Origin: an uncultured Planctomycetaceae bacterium
Lineage (GTDB): Bacteria; Planctomycetota; Planctomycetia; Planctomycetales; Planctomycetaceae
Direction: 5' to 3'
NCBI GenBank assembly: GCA_903861195.1
Contig: CAIOTJ010000605.1
Coordinates: 1-48,131 of the forward strand
Length of the DNA stretch: 48,131 nucleotides
The notes beneath the pieces were generated by a model that had not been told where the DNA came from, made no database searches, and saw only the letters and a list, made by a program, of their open reading frames with translations. Below are positions 17,637 to 26,342 of the stretch, piece after piece (position 1 is the stretch's first letter; every line of letters starts with the position of its first letter). A program made the position numbers and the translations under genes.

Positions 17637-19475
17637 GTGTCGACTGCGTTCCCTCTCGTGCACCCTCCGAGCAACCTGCCCCGCCGGATCTTTCTGGCGG
17701 GTTGCATGGGGTTGGGGGCGCTGGTGCCGGGGTGCCGCGAGGCTGTCCGACAGCCGCAGCCCGCGCCCCCTGCGGCAAACGAATCGGCCCGCCCACAGGC
17801 CGGGTCAACCGCTGGGCCCACCGTGAAGGACAGTGCGGGCACCAGTGCGGCGTCCCCGCCGCTCGACGGCCGGGCCGCGACGGCCAAGACCGCGCCCCTC
17901 TCCAACGAACAGTGGGGCGGCGTGACGTTTCGCGAGGTCGCCGCCGAACGCGGCATCACCCTGCATCGCGAGCCCCGTCCGTATCCCCTTACCATTCTCG
18001 ACTCGTTCGGGACAGGCTGTGCCGCCTGGGATGCCAACGGCGATGGCTGGCCCGATCTGCTGTTTGTCGGGGCCCCCCATCCGGTGCTGTACCTCAATGA
18101 CGGAACCGGCTCGTTTCGCGATGTCACAGCCCAAAGTGGTCTCGCCGATGACGCGGGAGAATGGACCGGGTGTGCCGTGGGGGATTGGTCGGGCGACGGC
18201 CGCCCCGACCTGCTGGTGACTGGATACCGACGCCTCGCGCTCTACCGGAATCAGGGCGAGGGACGTTTCGAGCAGGTGACGGCTGCCGCCGGTCTGGCAT
18301 CCGACAACGAGGGGCACTGGGGGGCGAGTGCCGGTTTCATGGATCTCGACGGCGACCAGTGGCTCGACCTGGTGCTGACGCAGTACGTGGCATTTGGCCC
18401 GCAGTCTCGTCAGCACTGCGAGTACAAACCGGGGGTGAAGACCGGCTGCACTCCCGCCGAGTATCCCCCCGAGCGTCCGCGGGTCTGGCGGAACACGGGT
18501 GAGGGACGCTTTATCGAGATGACCGCCACGGCAGGTTTCGACCAGTCGGCGGGCGCAGGGATGGTGCTGGCGTTTGGCGATGTGGATGCCGATGGACGTC
18601 CCGACGTGTACCTTGGCAATGACGGCCGTCCGGCCGACCTGCTGCACAACCTGGGAAGACTGCAGTTCGAGAACCTGGGACTGGTGGCGGGGGTCGCCGT
18701 CACTGAGGCGACCACCTCGATGGCCGCGATGGGGGCCGACTGGGGAGACTTCGACCGCGACGGGCACCTCGATCTCGCGGTAACCAACTTCCAGAAGCAG
18801 GGGTTCGCGCTCTACCGCCGGACGGGCCCGGTGCTCTATGCCGACGCGGCGGCCCGCACCGGGCTGGCGGCCCAAACCCGGACTCGGCTGGGGTTTGGCG
18901 TCCAATGGCTCGACTTCGACAACGACGGCTGGCCCGATCTGGCGTGTGCCAACGGGCATGTCTACGACAACGCCCCCGAGCTGGAAGGGGCCGGCTCGAG
19001 TTACCGCCAGCCCCTCTCGCTGCTGCGGAACCTCGAAGGCCAGCGCTTCGTCGACGTGGTGGGAAGGCAACCCGCGGCGGTGCGGCAACCCCTCGTGGGA
19101 CGCGGACTCGTCCGGACCGACTTCAACCAGGATGGCCGCCTCGATCTGGTGGTGGTCGATCATGAAGGAACGCCCCGGCTGCTGGAGAACACAATCCCCG
19201 CCGCCAACCATTGGCTGCAGTTGGAACTGCGGGGAAATACTCCCAACCAGTTCGCCTACGGAGCCCGGGTGACGGGGCGGGCCGGGGACCGGGTGTGGGT
19301 GGCTGAGCTGTCTCCCGCCAGCAGTTACCTCTCGTCGGCCGACCCGGTGATTCACTGGGGCCTCGGACCTGTGCCACAGCTCGACGAAGTGACCGTCCGC
19401 TGGCCAACGGGCGAGATTCAGACCTGGCGAAACGTCGCGTCGCGTCAGCGTCTGCGGCTCGAACAACAGCCGTAA
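17637..19475 (+). CDS. CRTAC1 family protein: FG-GAP propeller with ASPIC/UnbV domain, exported
   Basis: A protein of about 612 residues with an export signal that carries twin arginines (RRIFLAGCMGLGALVPGC) and a lipobox-like VPGC, so it may be a Tat-exported lipoprotein. Seven Ca2+-binding FG-GAP/VCBS-type loops follow: DANGDGWPDLL, DWSGDGRPDLL, DLDGDQWLDLV, DVDADGRPDVY, DFDRDGHLDLA, DFDNDGWPDLA and DFNQDGRLDLV. Together they make a beta-propeller. The C-terminus (NHWLQLELRGNTPNQFAYGA, and later VTVRWPTGEIQTW) is the ASPIC/UnbV domain. These proteins are extracellular binding or adhesion modules of unknown ligand. The N-terminus is uncertain: GTG 17637, GTG 17658 and TTG 17541 are in frame. 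Confidence 0.88.
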   Translation: MSTAFPLVHPPSNLPRRIFLAGCMGLGALVPGCREAVRQPQPAPPAANESARPQAGSTAGPTVKDSAGTSAASPPLDGRAATAKTAPLSNEQWGGVTFREVAAERGITLHREPRPYPLTILDSFGTGCAAWDANGDGWPDLLFVGAPHPVLYLNDGTGSFRDVTAQSGLADDAGEWTGCAVGDWSGDGRPDLLVTGYRRLALYRNQGEGRFEQVTAAAGLASDNEGHWGASAGFMDLDGDQWLDLVLTQYVAFGPQSRQHCEYKPGVKTGCTPAEYPPERPRVWRNTGEGRFIEMTATAGFDQSAGAGMVLAFGDVDADGRPDVYLGNDGRPADLLHNLGRLQFENLGLVAGVAVTEATTSMAAMGADWGDFDRDGHLDLAVTNFQKQGFALYRRTGPVLYADAAARTGLAAQTRTRLGFGVQWLDFDNDGWPDLACANGHVYDNAPELEGAGSSYRQPLSLLRNLEGQRFVDVVGRQPAAVRQPLVGRGLVRTDFNQDGRLDLVVVDHEGTPRLLENTIPAANHWLQLELRGNTPNQFAYGARVTGRAGDRVWVAELSPASSYLSSADPVIHWGLGPVPQLDEVTVRWPTGEIQTWRNVASRQRLRLEQQP

Positions 19476-19481
19476 CAACCG

Positions 19482-19497
19482 CGGCGCCGCAGCGCCG
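19482..19497. terminator. small hairpin between convergent genes
   Basis: CGGCGC, loop CGCA, GCGCCG lies in the 35-base gap between the CRTAC1-type gene and the convergent SPFH gene. There is no T-run, so it is a weak intrinsic-terminator candidate at best. Confidence 0.3.
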
Positions 19498-19510
19498 GGG
19501 CGAACGGAAC

Positions 19511-20509
19511 CTACTGGCGGTTGGTGGCGCCGGGCCAGTTCGAGGGTTCGGTGGCTGGTGTCGGGGAACCCTGCGGGAACAGCCGCAGGTCGACCGGTTG
19601 ATCGGTCTCGATCACCAGAGTACGGCCGAGGTTGGGCCAGATCTGCGCCAGCGAGTCGAGCCATAACCGCCGCAGGGCCCGGTCGCGGGCCGACGACTGC
19701 GCGGCGGGAGTCTCCCCCCCGGCCGCGACGGCGGTCACCAGAGCCTGGAAGCGATCGGCCTGTCCGCGGGCGTTTTCGATGGTTCCACGCCGGGAGGTCT
19801 CGGCCTGATCGAGCCGTTGCCGGGCCTGGGCCTGGGTGCTGGTCAGCCGTTGTTCGGCCCGCGAGCGTTCCTGCTCGATCAGCTTGTCTTTCTCGGCCCG
19901 GGCGTTGGAGACATCGAGGAAGGCTCCTTTGACCTCAACTGGTGGCCAGACAGCGGCGATGGTCACATCCTCAATCGCGGCTCCCAGGCGTGCTGCGGGA
20001 GAAATCCGCAGCAGATCGCCGGTCAACCGCTGCCGCAGTTCGTTCAGTCCCAGGGGGTGGACGTAATCGACTCCACTCTGCGACACCGCCTCGGCGAGGC
20101 AGTTCTCGGTCAACAGCCGCAGCACCACCTCGGGGGTTTCGACCGTGCAGAGCCACAGGTAGGGATCGGCGATGCGGTACTGCACGTGGACCTGCAGGTT
20201 GAGCAGGTTCTTGTCTCCGGTCAGGAACTCACCGACGCGATCCAGTCCCGAAGGACGCAAAAACCCCTGTGGATCCTGCGAGTCGGGCGCGGCCACCCCG
20301 ATGGTCAGGGTCCGCAACTCGCTGACATTCACCCGGTCGACGCGGGAGAGAGGCCAGGGGAGGTTCCAGTGCAGGCCACTGCGCGCCGGAATGAGGGACG
20401 CCCGTCCGAACCGGCGGATCAGCCCCTGCTCATTCCCCCGGATGATAAAGAATCCGGAGGCGAGCCAGGTCAAGACCAGGCTCAAGCCCAGCAGTCGTGG
20501 CAGGGTCAT
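19511..20509 (-). CDS. HflK-like SPFH/band-7 membrane protein
   Basis: A 332-residue SPFH protein, third and last gene of the ATPase-SPFH operon. An N-terminal membrane segment (LSLVLTWLASGFFII, about 9-24) leads into GNEQGLIRRFGRASLIPARSG and HWNLPWPLSRVDRVNVSEL, the HflK hallmark. LTGDKNLLNLQVHVQYRIAD is the conserved SPFH strand. A long charged helix follows (about 205-255, NARAEKDKLIEQERSRAEQR), predicted to be coiled coil. HflK and HflC normally form a cage that surrounds and restrains FtsH. No FtsH gene is seen here. The start ATG at 20509 overlaps the stop of the preceding gene as ATGA, so the two are translationally coupled. Symbol hflK is avoided because three SPFH chains are present. 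Confidence 0.85.
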   Translation of the reverse strand: MTLPRLLGLSLVLTWLASGFFIIRGNEQGLIRRFGRASLIPARSGLHWNLPWPLSRVDRVNVSELRTLTIGVAAPDSQDPQGFLRPSGLDRVGEFLTGDKNLLNLQVHVQYRIADPYLWLCTVETPEVVLRLLTENCLAEAVSQSGVDYVHPLGLNELRQRLTGDLLRISPAARLGAAIEDVTIAAVWPPVEVKGAFLDVSNARAEKDKLIEQERSRAEQRLTSTQAQARQRLDQAETSRRGTIENARGQADRFQALVTAVAAGGETPAAQSSARDRALRRLWLDSLAQIWPNLGRTLVIETDQPVDLRLFPQGSPTPATEPSNWPGATNRQ

Positions 20510-21609
20510 TCGACCGGCTCCCCCGAAGAGTTCGCGCGGGCCGCGTTGGTCTGGGGAGCGACAACGGGTGGTGGCGGCGACTCGGAAGTCGAGGGGGGCA
20601 GTCCCTCTTGCAGCAGGCGGAACAGCCGGCTGCCCGCCGAGAGGACCACGGTCGACTGGCGGTTGAGAATCTGCGAATAGGCGGCGAGGGTCCGTTGCAA
20701 TTCGTACAACTGCGGGTCGAGGGCGTGGGCCTCGTTGAGGATGGTCAGGGCCTGGGCTTCCCCTTCGCCGCGGATGCGTTCGGCATCGGCATCGGCGCGG
20801 GCCAGCAATTCGTCGCTTTGCCGTTGGGCCTGGCTCTCGATGCGCAGCCGTTCGGCCGCACCCGCAGAGCGGTAGCGTTCGGCGATCCGCAGCCTTTCAG
20901 TGCGCATTCGCTCGTAGACGGCGATGCGGTTGCCTTCCGGCAGGTTGATGCGGCGGATCCGCAGATCGAGCAGTTCGAGTCCGAGATTCTCGACTGGCGA
21001 GTCTTGACCAGTCGCGGCAGTCAGTGCGGCGAGCGTCCGCTGGGCCACGGCCGACAGCGGGCGCTCTTCGCCCGGTCCCTGATCCGACGCATCCACGTGC
21101 AGCAGCCCGTTCAGTTCGGACTGGCCAATCTCGGCCGAGAGGGCGGCCCTCAGCCGGGCGTCGAGCCGGGCCTCGGCGTTTTCGCGGCTTCCCAATCGGC
21201 GGTAAAACTGCACGACAGGCCGGTTTTCGAGAGGAATATCGGCTGCCTTCGCCGAGGGAATGCGCCACGTAAGAAAGCTCGAGACCGTGACGTTCTTGCG
21301 GTCGCGGGTGAACATCTCGCGAGCGGGGGGATCGAACAGCAATTCGCGACGATCGAAGCGCCGGACCGTGGCTATGGGCCAGGGCCACTTGAAGTGCAGC
21401 CCCCGGTCGCTGGCGGAGGGTTGCGTCTGGTCGTAGACCGCGGTGATCACTCCCAACCGTTCGACGATGACAAATTCGTTTTCGTCCACCAGCACGACCG
21501 AGGTCAGCGCGGCCCCCAGCAATACCAGCCAGAGCGCGGGGCGCAGCCGGCCGGTCCAGGGGCTGCGTCCCAGGGAAAGTTCGGCGGATGGGGAAGCGGC
21601 GGCACTCAT
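20506..21609 (-). CDS. HflC-like SPFH/band-7 membrane protein
   Basis: A 367-residue SPFH protein with one N-terminal membrane segment (PALWLVLLGAALTSVVLV, about 24-41) and then ENEFVIVERLGVITAVY. The region GLHFKWPWPIATVRRFDRRE and the later VSSFLTWRIPSAKAADIPLE follow the SPFH plan. The helical segment with RMRTERLRIAERYRSAGAAE, followed by EAQ-rich repeats and RGEGEAQALTILNEAHALDP, is the typical HflC C-terminal coiled coil; in HflC this is where the RMRxER motif sits. The tail is proline-rich. It begins 42 bases after the ATPase-SPFH fusion gene and overlaps the next SPFH gene by four bases, so the three genes are one unit. Confidence 0.85.
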   Translation of the reverse strand: MSAAASPSAELSLGRSPWTGRLRPALWLVLLGAALTSVVLVDENEFVIVERLGVITAVYDQTQPSASDRGLHFKWPWPIATVRRFDRRELLFDPPAREMFTRDRKNVTVSSFLTWRIPSAKAADIPLENRPVVQFYRRLGSRENAEARLDARLRAALSAEIGQSELNGLLHVDASDQGPGEERPLSAVAQRTLAALTAATGQDSPVENLGLELLDLRIRRINLPEGNRIAVYERMRTERLRIAERYRSAGAAERLRIESQAQRQSDELLARADADAERIRGEGEAQALTILNEAHALDPQLYELQRTLAAYSQILNRQSTVVLSAGSRLFRLLQEGLPPSTSESPPPPVVAPQTNAARANSSGEPVE

Positions 21610-21651
21610 GGCAGGGACTGGATCGCGGGCGGAGTGAATCGGGGACTGCGG

Positions 21652-24600
21652 TTACTGCTCATCATCAAACGGGTCGGTGGCGGGTTGAGAGGCGGGAGGG
21701 GTTGCTGGGGGGGGAGGGGTCGCGGCGGGGCCACCTTCGGTGGGAAACCAGAACTGCCGCCGTCCCTGGGCGGCCGGATCGAGCACCACAAGTGGACGGT
21801 TCGCGAGGGCCGCTTCCAGCGACTGCCAGTAGAGATGGGTCTGCGAGAGCTGTGGTGCGGCCTGGTGGGGACCGACAAGTGGGACGAACCGATCGCGTTT
21901 CCCCCGTGCCCGGTCGGTGGTCTGCCGACTCTGACCGCGGGCGGCGTGCAGCCGCGCACTCACCTGTCCCGAGAGCGGACCGTCGGTCGGGGCATCCGCC
22001 GCGAGGGCCCGCCAGCGCTCTTCATCGAGTTTCCAATCGAAACGGTTTTCACCTTCGGCGGCGAGGGGCCCACTGGGGTTCGCCCCCACCTCGGTCCGCT
22101 GCATGTCGTTCGCGGGACGGACCACCAGGTGCAGCGCATCGGCCGCCTCTTCCCCCACCACCGACAGCAACGTGCGGGCGGCGTTGGTCTGGGCGAGATT
22201 GCGCAGTTGCTCGCGCTCTTCGAGCGCATTCGCAACATCGCGATAGGCGGGCACGACTCCTCCCGGCGGGTGAACATCGAGCAGGTGCAGCGATTGCAAG
22301 GTCAGCCCCAGGCGATGCTTGGCCAACTCGCGGCGGGCCAGCTGCAGGCAGGCCTGTTCGACCGTGGTCCGCGATTCTCCCAGCAGTGTCTCCAAAGGAC
22401 GGTTGGCGACAATTTCCCGAATGGCCGATTCGAGCACCGCCCGCAACGTCGCCTCGGGCGAGGCACTTCCCCCCTGGTACTCCCGCAGATCCGCAATCTG
22501 ATACTGCCCTTCAGCCGTCAATTCGAGCAACAGTTCATCGCCGGTCAGCAAGAGGCTTTCATCGGTGAGAGTGAGGTAACCCAGGTCTTCATGGGTCGTC
22601 TGCCATTCCACCGGGGCCCGATACGAACCGGGCTCGGAACGAATGACTGGTCCCGCCGCTCGGAAGCCCAGTTGCACGGGACGCAACCGGTCGACCTGGT
22701 CGCGCCGCACCGTCTCGAAGGGAGTGGGCCAGCGCCAGGCGAGGCCCGGACCGAGCTGTTCGTGGAACCGCCCAAACCTCAGCACCAATGCCTGTTCATC
22801 GGGACGGATCAGCACGACATTCGAGAGCATCCAGAACGCACCGGCCAGACACGCGGCGAGCGGCAGGATCTTGCGGCGATGCCGCAGCCCCCAGAAGATC
22901 CACTCTGAGGGGCTCAGCCAGCGGGAGAGCTGCTCGGCGGTTCCCTCGAGCTGTTGCCGCCACGCCAGCAGGCGGGGGGTTGACGCGGGTTCGAACCACA
23001 ACAGACGCAGGGCGTACAGCATCACGGCCAGCGACCCCGCCTCATGGAACAGCGCGCTGATCACCGGGCTGAACAAGCCCCAGGCCGAAAGCAACACCCC
23101 CAGCGTGTTCACCCCAAATGCGAACAACAGGATGCTGCGCCGGATGGTCCGTACCAGTTCGCGGGACAGCCGCAGCAACCCGGGAAGCGTGGAAAGAGGG
23201 TCACCCAAGAGCACGATGTCGCCGGCGGCCGCCGCAATGTCGTTCCCCGCGCGGGCGATGGCAATGCCCACGTCCGCCTTGTCGAGCGCGAGAGCATCGT
23301 TGATGCCATCGCCAATCATCGCCACCCGGTGCCCCGCCTGCTGTTGGGCCAGAACCCAGTCAAGTTTCTGCTGGGGAAGCAGTTCGGCCTGGCAATCGTC
23401 GAGGGGCCCCAGGTGCGTCAGCAGGCCCCGGGCGGCTTCCACCCGGTCCCCCGTCAGCAGGGCCAGCCGCAGGTTCCCCTGCTCACGCAATTCCCGAATG
23501 ACCGCCTGCGCGTCGGCGCGCGGGGTGTCCGCAATTCCCCAGAGACCCACCAACTGTCCCGACGGAGCCTGGTCGCCCCCGCCCGCGGGGGGGAGCCAAG
23601 CCACTCCCAGGGGAGATTCTCCCCGTTGCTCCAGTTCGTACCGGGGTACCTCCCAGGCGTCGGCGATCGGGACCCCCAGAGAGGCGAGCCAGCGGAGATT
23701 GCCCACGACCAGCCGCGCCCCCTCGGGAGGGGCTGGGGCCAGAGTGACAGGCCAGCGATTGGCGGGCAGGGAAAGCTGTAGACCAAGGCCGGGGAACTCG
23801 GTGAGACCCGGAAGTTGGGGAACGACCAATTCCCGGCGATCGGCGGCGGCCGTGATGATCCGGGAGACGGGATGATTGCTTCCGCGCGTGGCCAGGGCCG
23901 TCAGTTGCAGCAGTTCGTCGGCCGTCAGGCCGGGGGCATGGTGCGTGGTGAGGGCCAGGTCACCCGAGGTGAGGGTTCCCGTCTTGTCGAAGGCGATGGT
24001 GTCGATTGCGGCGAGACGTTCCAGGGCAGCCGAGCCCTTCACCACCACCCCTTTGCGGGCCAGCCACGACAAGGCGGCGACGAACGCACTGGGCGTGGCC
24101 AGAATGAGCGCGCAAGGGCAGGCGACCACCAAGACTGACAGGGCGGGCAGCCAACCGGCGTTCCAGTTCCCCGCGCGGTACCGCCAACCCAGCAGTGTGA
24201 GCGCGGCCGCCGCCAGTACGGCGGGCAAAAACAGCCGGGCCAGCCGATCGGCCTCGCGCTCGAGGGGGGCCTGCCGCCGTCCTGCCTGCTGAATCACTTG
24301 AGCGATCTGTCCGACGGCGGTCTCGCTCCCCCGGCGGGTCACTTCGATGGTGATGGCCGAGAATTGATTGAGAGTCCCGGCGAAAACCGTGTCGCCCAAG
24401 GTCCGTTCCACTGGCAGACTTTCCCCCGTCAGGGGGCTTTGGTCGACACTGGTGGCCCCCTCACGAATGAGACCGTCGGCGGGAATTCGTTCGCCCGTCC
24501 GGACGACCACCAGATCCTCGAGCTGCAACTCGGACAGGGGAACATCTTCTTCCCGTTCATCGCGCAGGCGGTGGGCCAGTGGCGGGTAGAGGTCGAAGGC

Positions 24601-25038
24601 CCGGCGGATCGCCTGAAAGGCGCGGTCGACGGTGTAGCCTTCGAGGCTTTCCCCCACGAGCGCAATGAACACGACGAGAGCGGCTACCGTGTGCTCTCCC
24701 AGCAGGATGGCTGCGAGGCAGGCGATGGAGAGGGCGAGATCGGCCCCAATTCTCCCTTGAAACAGACCATCGAGAGTCTGGTAGAGAATCCGCGCGCCCC
24801 CCAACACCGCCGCCAAGAGCGACAGGCGGAATCCCCCCACGCTGCGCCAGGCCAACCACTCGGGGGTGCCAATCGTTCCCAGCACGGTGTCGGCCAGCAG
24901 CAACAATCCGACGATGAGGGTCAGGACGTACAGCGGGGCCGACTGCCACAGGTGCGACTGCTCGAGATCGGGCCCCGCTCCCGGTCCTCCCGCCCCCTCT
25001 TCGAGGGTGCGACGCGATGTTTCGGAGAGGTAGTGCAT
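21652..25038 (-). CDS. P1B-type heavy-metal ATPase fused to an HflK-like SPFH domain
   Basis: A 1128-residue single chain. Residues 1-680 are a P-type ATPase: transmembrane helices at about 35-55, 70-90, 98-130, TGES phosphatase motif at 204-207, metal-site helix with CPC at 307-309, phosphorylation site DKTGT at 351-355, His-Pro at 389-390, GDGIND at 576-581 and last helices at about 630-680. There is no N-terminal HMA (CxxC) domain. The final-helix motif reads HEAGSLAVMLYALRLL, where related ATPases have Asn instead of Tyr675, so the metal cannot be named. Residues 722-1128 add another membrane helix and an SPFH domain (RPDEQALVLRFGRF, PGLAWRWPTPFETVRRDQV, later LTGDELLLELTAEGQYQIAD). No stop or frameshift separates the halves. 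First gene of the operon; the ATG at 25038 is chosen because the reading frame upstream is not protein-like. Confidence 0.88.
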   Translation of the reverse strand: MHYLSETSRRTLEEGAGGPGAGPDLEQSHLWQSAPLYVLTLIVGLLLLADTVLGTIGTPEWLAWRSVGGFRLSLLAAVLGGARILYQTLDGLFQGRIGADLALSIACLAAILLGEHTVAALVVFIALVGESLEGYTVDRAFQAIRRAFDLYPPLAHRLRDEREEDVPLSELQLEDLVVVRTGERIPADGLIREGATSVDQSPLTGESLPVERTLGDTVFAGTLNQFSAITIEVTRRGSETAVGQIAQVIQQAGRRQAPLEREADRLARLFLPAVLAAAALTLLGWRYRAGNWNAGWLPALSVLVVACPCALILATPSAFVAALSWLARKGVVVKGSAALERLAAIDTIAFDKTGTLTSGDLALTTHHAPGLTADELLQLTALATRGSNHPVSRIITAAADRRELVVPQLPGLTEFPGLGLQLSLPANRWPVTLAPAPPEGARLVVGNLRWLASLGVPIADAWEVPRYELEQRGESPLGVAWLPPAGGGDQAPSGQLVGLWGIADTPRADAQAVIRELREQGNLRLALLTGDRVEAARGLLTHLGPLDDCQAELLPQQKLDWVLAQQQAGHRVAMIGDGINDALALDKADVGIAIARAGNDIAAAAGDIVLLGDPLSTLPGLLRLSRELVRTIRRSILLFAFGVNTLGVLLSAWGLFSPVISALFHEAGSLAVMLYALRLLWFEPASTPRLLAWRQQLEGTAEQLSRWLSPSEWIFWGLRHRRKILPLAACLAGAFWMLSNVVLIRPDEQALVLRFGRFHEQLGPGLAWRWPTPFETVRRDQVDRLRPVQLGFRAAGPVIRSEPGSYRAPVEWQTTHEDLGYLTLTDESLLLTGDELLLELTAEGQYQIADLREYQGGSASPEATLRAVLESAIREIVANRPLETLLGESRTTVEQACLQLARRELAKHRLGLTLQSLHLLDVHPPGGVVPAYRDVANALEEREQLRNLAQTNAARTLLSVVGEEAADALHLVVRPANDMQRTEVGANPSGPLAAEGENRFDWKLDEERWRALAADAPTDGPLSGQVSARLHAARGQSRQTTDRARGKRDRFVPLVGPHQAAPQLSQTHLYWQSLEAALANRPLVVLDPAAQGRRQFWFPTEGGPAATPPPPATPPASQPATDPFDDEQ

Positions 25039-25332
25039 GGGGACCGGAAGGAGGGCAGACAACCCGAGGGGCTGGGGAAAACTCCTGCGCTGATCGTAGC
25101 CAGCCAGCGGGGGCGCAGGCCAGCCGCCGGAAGGCGAAGTCCTAATCTGCGGGGGGGCCGGTGGGGAGCGAGGGAGAGCTGGGGCGGGAATGCTGCGCGG
25201 CTTCGTGGCAATAGCCCGGCGGGACGTTAGAATCGTCGGCGATGCGGGTCGTGGGTGGCCCGCAGAGTTTCGATCAGAGTGGCTCTTCTCGGACGAGGAG
25301 TGCCGGGACCGGTGTCGGGAGCGAGTGACAAC

Positions 25333-26340
25333 GTGAAGATCTTGGTGACGGGAGCGGCGGGATTCATCGGGTTCCATACCAGTCAGCGGTTGTTGGCCCG
25401 GGGGGACACCGTCGTGGGGATTGACAATCTCAACGACTACTACGATGTGCGGCTCAAGGAGGCCCGCCGGGAGCAATTGCTGCCCCACCCCAACTTCACC
25501 TTCCTCCCGCTGGACGTGGCCGATCGCAAGGCGATGCCCGAGCTGTTCGCCCGGCATACTTTCGACCGGGTGATTCATCTGGCCGCCCAGGCCGGGGTCC
25601 GGTATTCGCTGCAGAACCCGCACGCGTACATCGATGCCAACCTCGTGGGGTTCACCAATATCCTGGAAGGCTGCCGGCATGCCCAGACTCCCCATCTGAC
25701 CTACGCCTCATCGAGCTCGGTCTACGGGGCCAACACGACCATGCCCTTCTCGGTCCACCAGAATGTCGACCATCCCCTTAGTCTGTATGCGGCCACCAAG
25801 AAGGCCAACGAGTTGATGGCGCACACTTACTCGCACCTGTTCCGGCTCCCCACGACCGGGCTGCGGTTTTTCACCGTTTATGGTCCGTGGGGGCGGCCCG
25901 ACATGGCGCTGTTTCTGTTTACCAAGGCGATTCTCGAGGGACGCCCGATTGATGTGTTCAACGAAGGGAAGATGCGCCGTGACTTCACCTTTGTGAGTGA
26001 CATTGTCGAGGGAGTCATTCGCACCAGCGATCACATCGCCCAACCCAATCCCCAGTGGAACAGCGCTCACCCCGACCCAGGAACCAGCACGGCACCGTGG
26101 CGGGTGTACAACATTGGCAACAACCAGCCGGTCGAACTCATGTACATGATCGAGACGCTCGAGAAGTCGCTGGGGAAGACGGCGGTGAAAAACCTGTTGC
26201 CCATGCAGCCGGGCGACGTCCCTGCGACTTACGCCAACGTCGACGATCTGGTGAATGATGTGGGCTTCAAGCCGGGAACCTCGATCGAAGAGGGGATTCA
26301 ACGGTTTGTCGACTGGTACCGCAGTTGGCACAAGGTGTAG
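25333..26340 (+). CDS. NAD-dependent sugar-nucleotide epimerase (UDP-glucuronate 4-epimerase-like)
   Basis: A 335-residue extended short-chain dehydrogenase. The Rossmann motif [20 protein letters not shown] is at the very N-terminus. [20 protein letters not shown] (about 32-51) is typical of UDP-glucuronate 4-epimerases, which interconvert UDP-glucuronate and UDP-galacturonate. The catalytic YxxxK is in [10 protein letters not shown], with Ser in [35 protein letters not shown] and FVSDIVEGV are further family marks. GTG at 25333 gives the correct N-terminus; a longer reading from 25255 would add 26 unlike residues. Next to an RmlD-like gene, so the pair probably feeds a surface polysaccharide. 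It is divergent from the ATPase-SPFH operon. Confidence 0.9.
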   Translation: MKILVTGAAGFIGFHTSQRLLARGDTVVGIDNLNDYYDVRLKEARREQLLPHPNFTFLPLDVADRKAMPELFARHTFDRVIHLAAQAGVRYSLQNPHAYIDANLVGFTNILEGCRHAQTPHLTYASSSSVYGANTTMPFSVHQNVDHPLSLYAATKKANELMAHTYSHLFRLPTTGLRFFTVYGPWGRPDMALFLFTKAILEGRPIDVFNEGKMRRDFTFVSDIVEGVIRTSDHIAQPNPQWNSAHPDPGTSTAPWRVYNIGNNQPVELMYMIETLEKSLGKTAVKNLLPMQPGDVPATYANVDDLVNDVGFKPGTSIEEGIQRFVDWYRSWHKV

Positions 26341-26342
26341 GC

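Noticed and set aside
20497-22908. 803-codon open frame on the plus strand
   Set aside because: Antisense to the SPFH genes and ATPase fusion; no family signature.
25255-25332. N-terminal extension of the epimerase gene
   Set aside because: The extra 26 residues are not part of the family, which begins with the Rossmann strand at 25333.
25039-25695. N-terminal extension of the P-type ATPase fusion
   Set aside because: The upstream frame has no protein-like composition, crosses the divergent epimerase gene start and adds nothing recognisable, such as an HMA domain.
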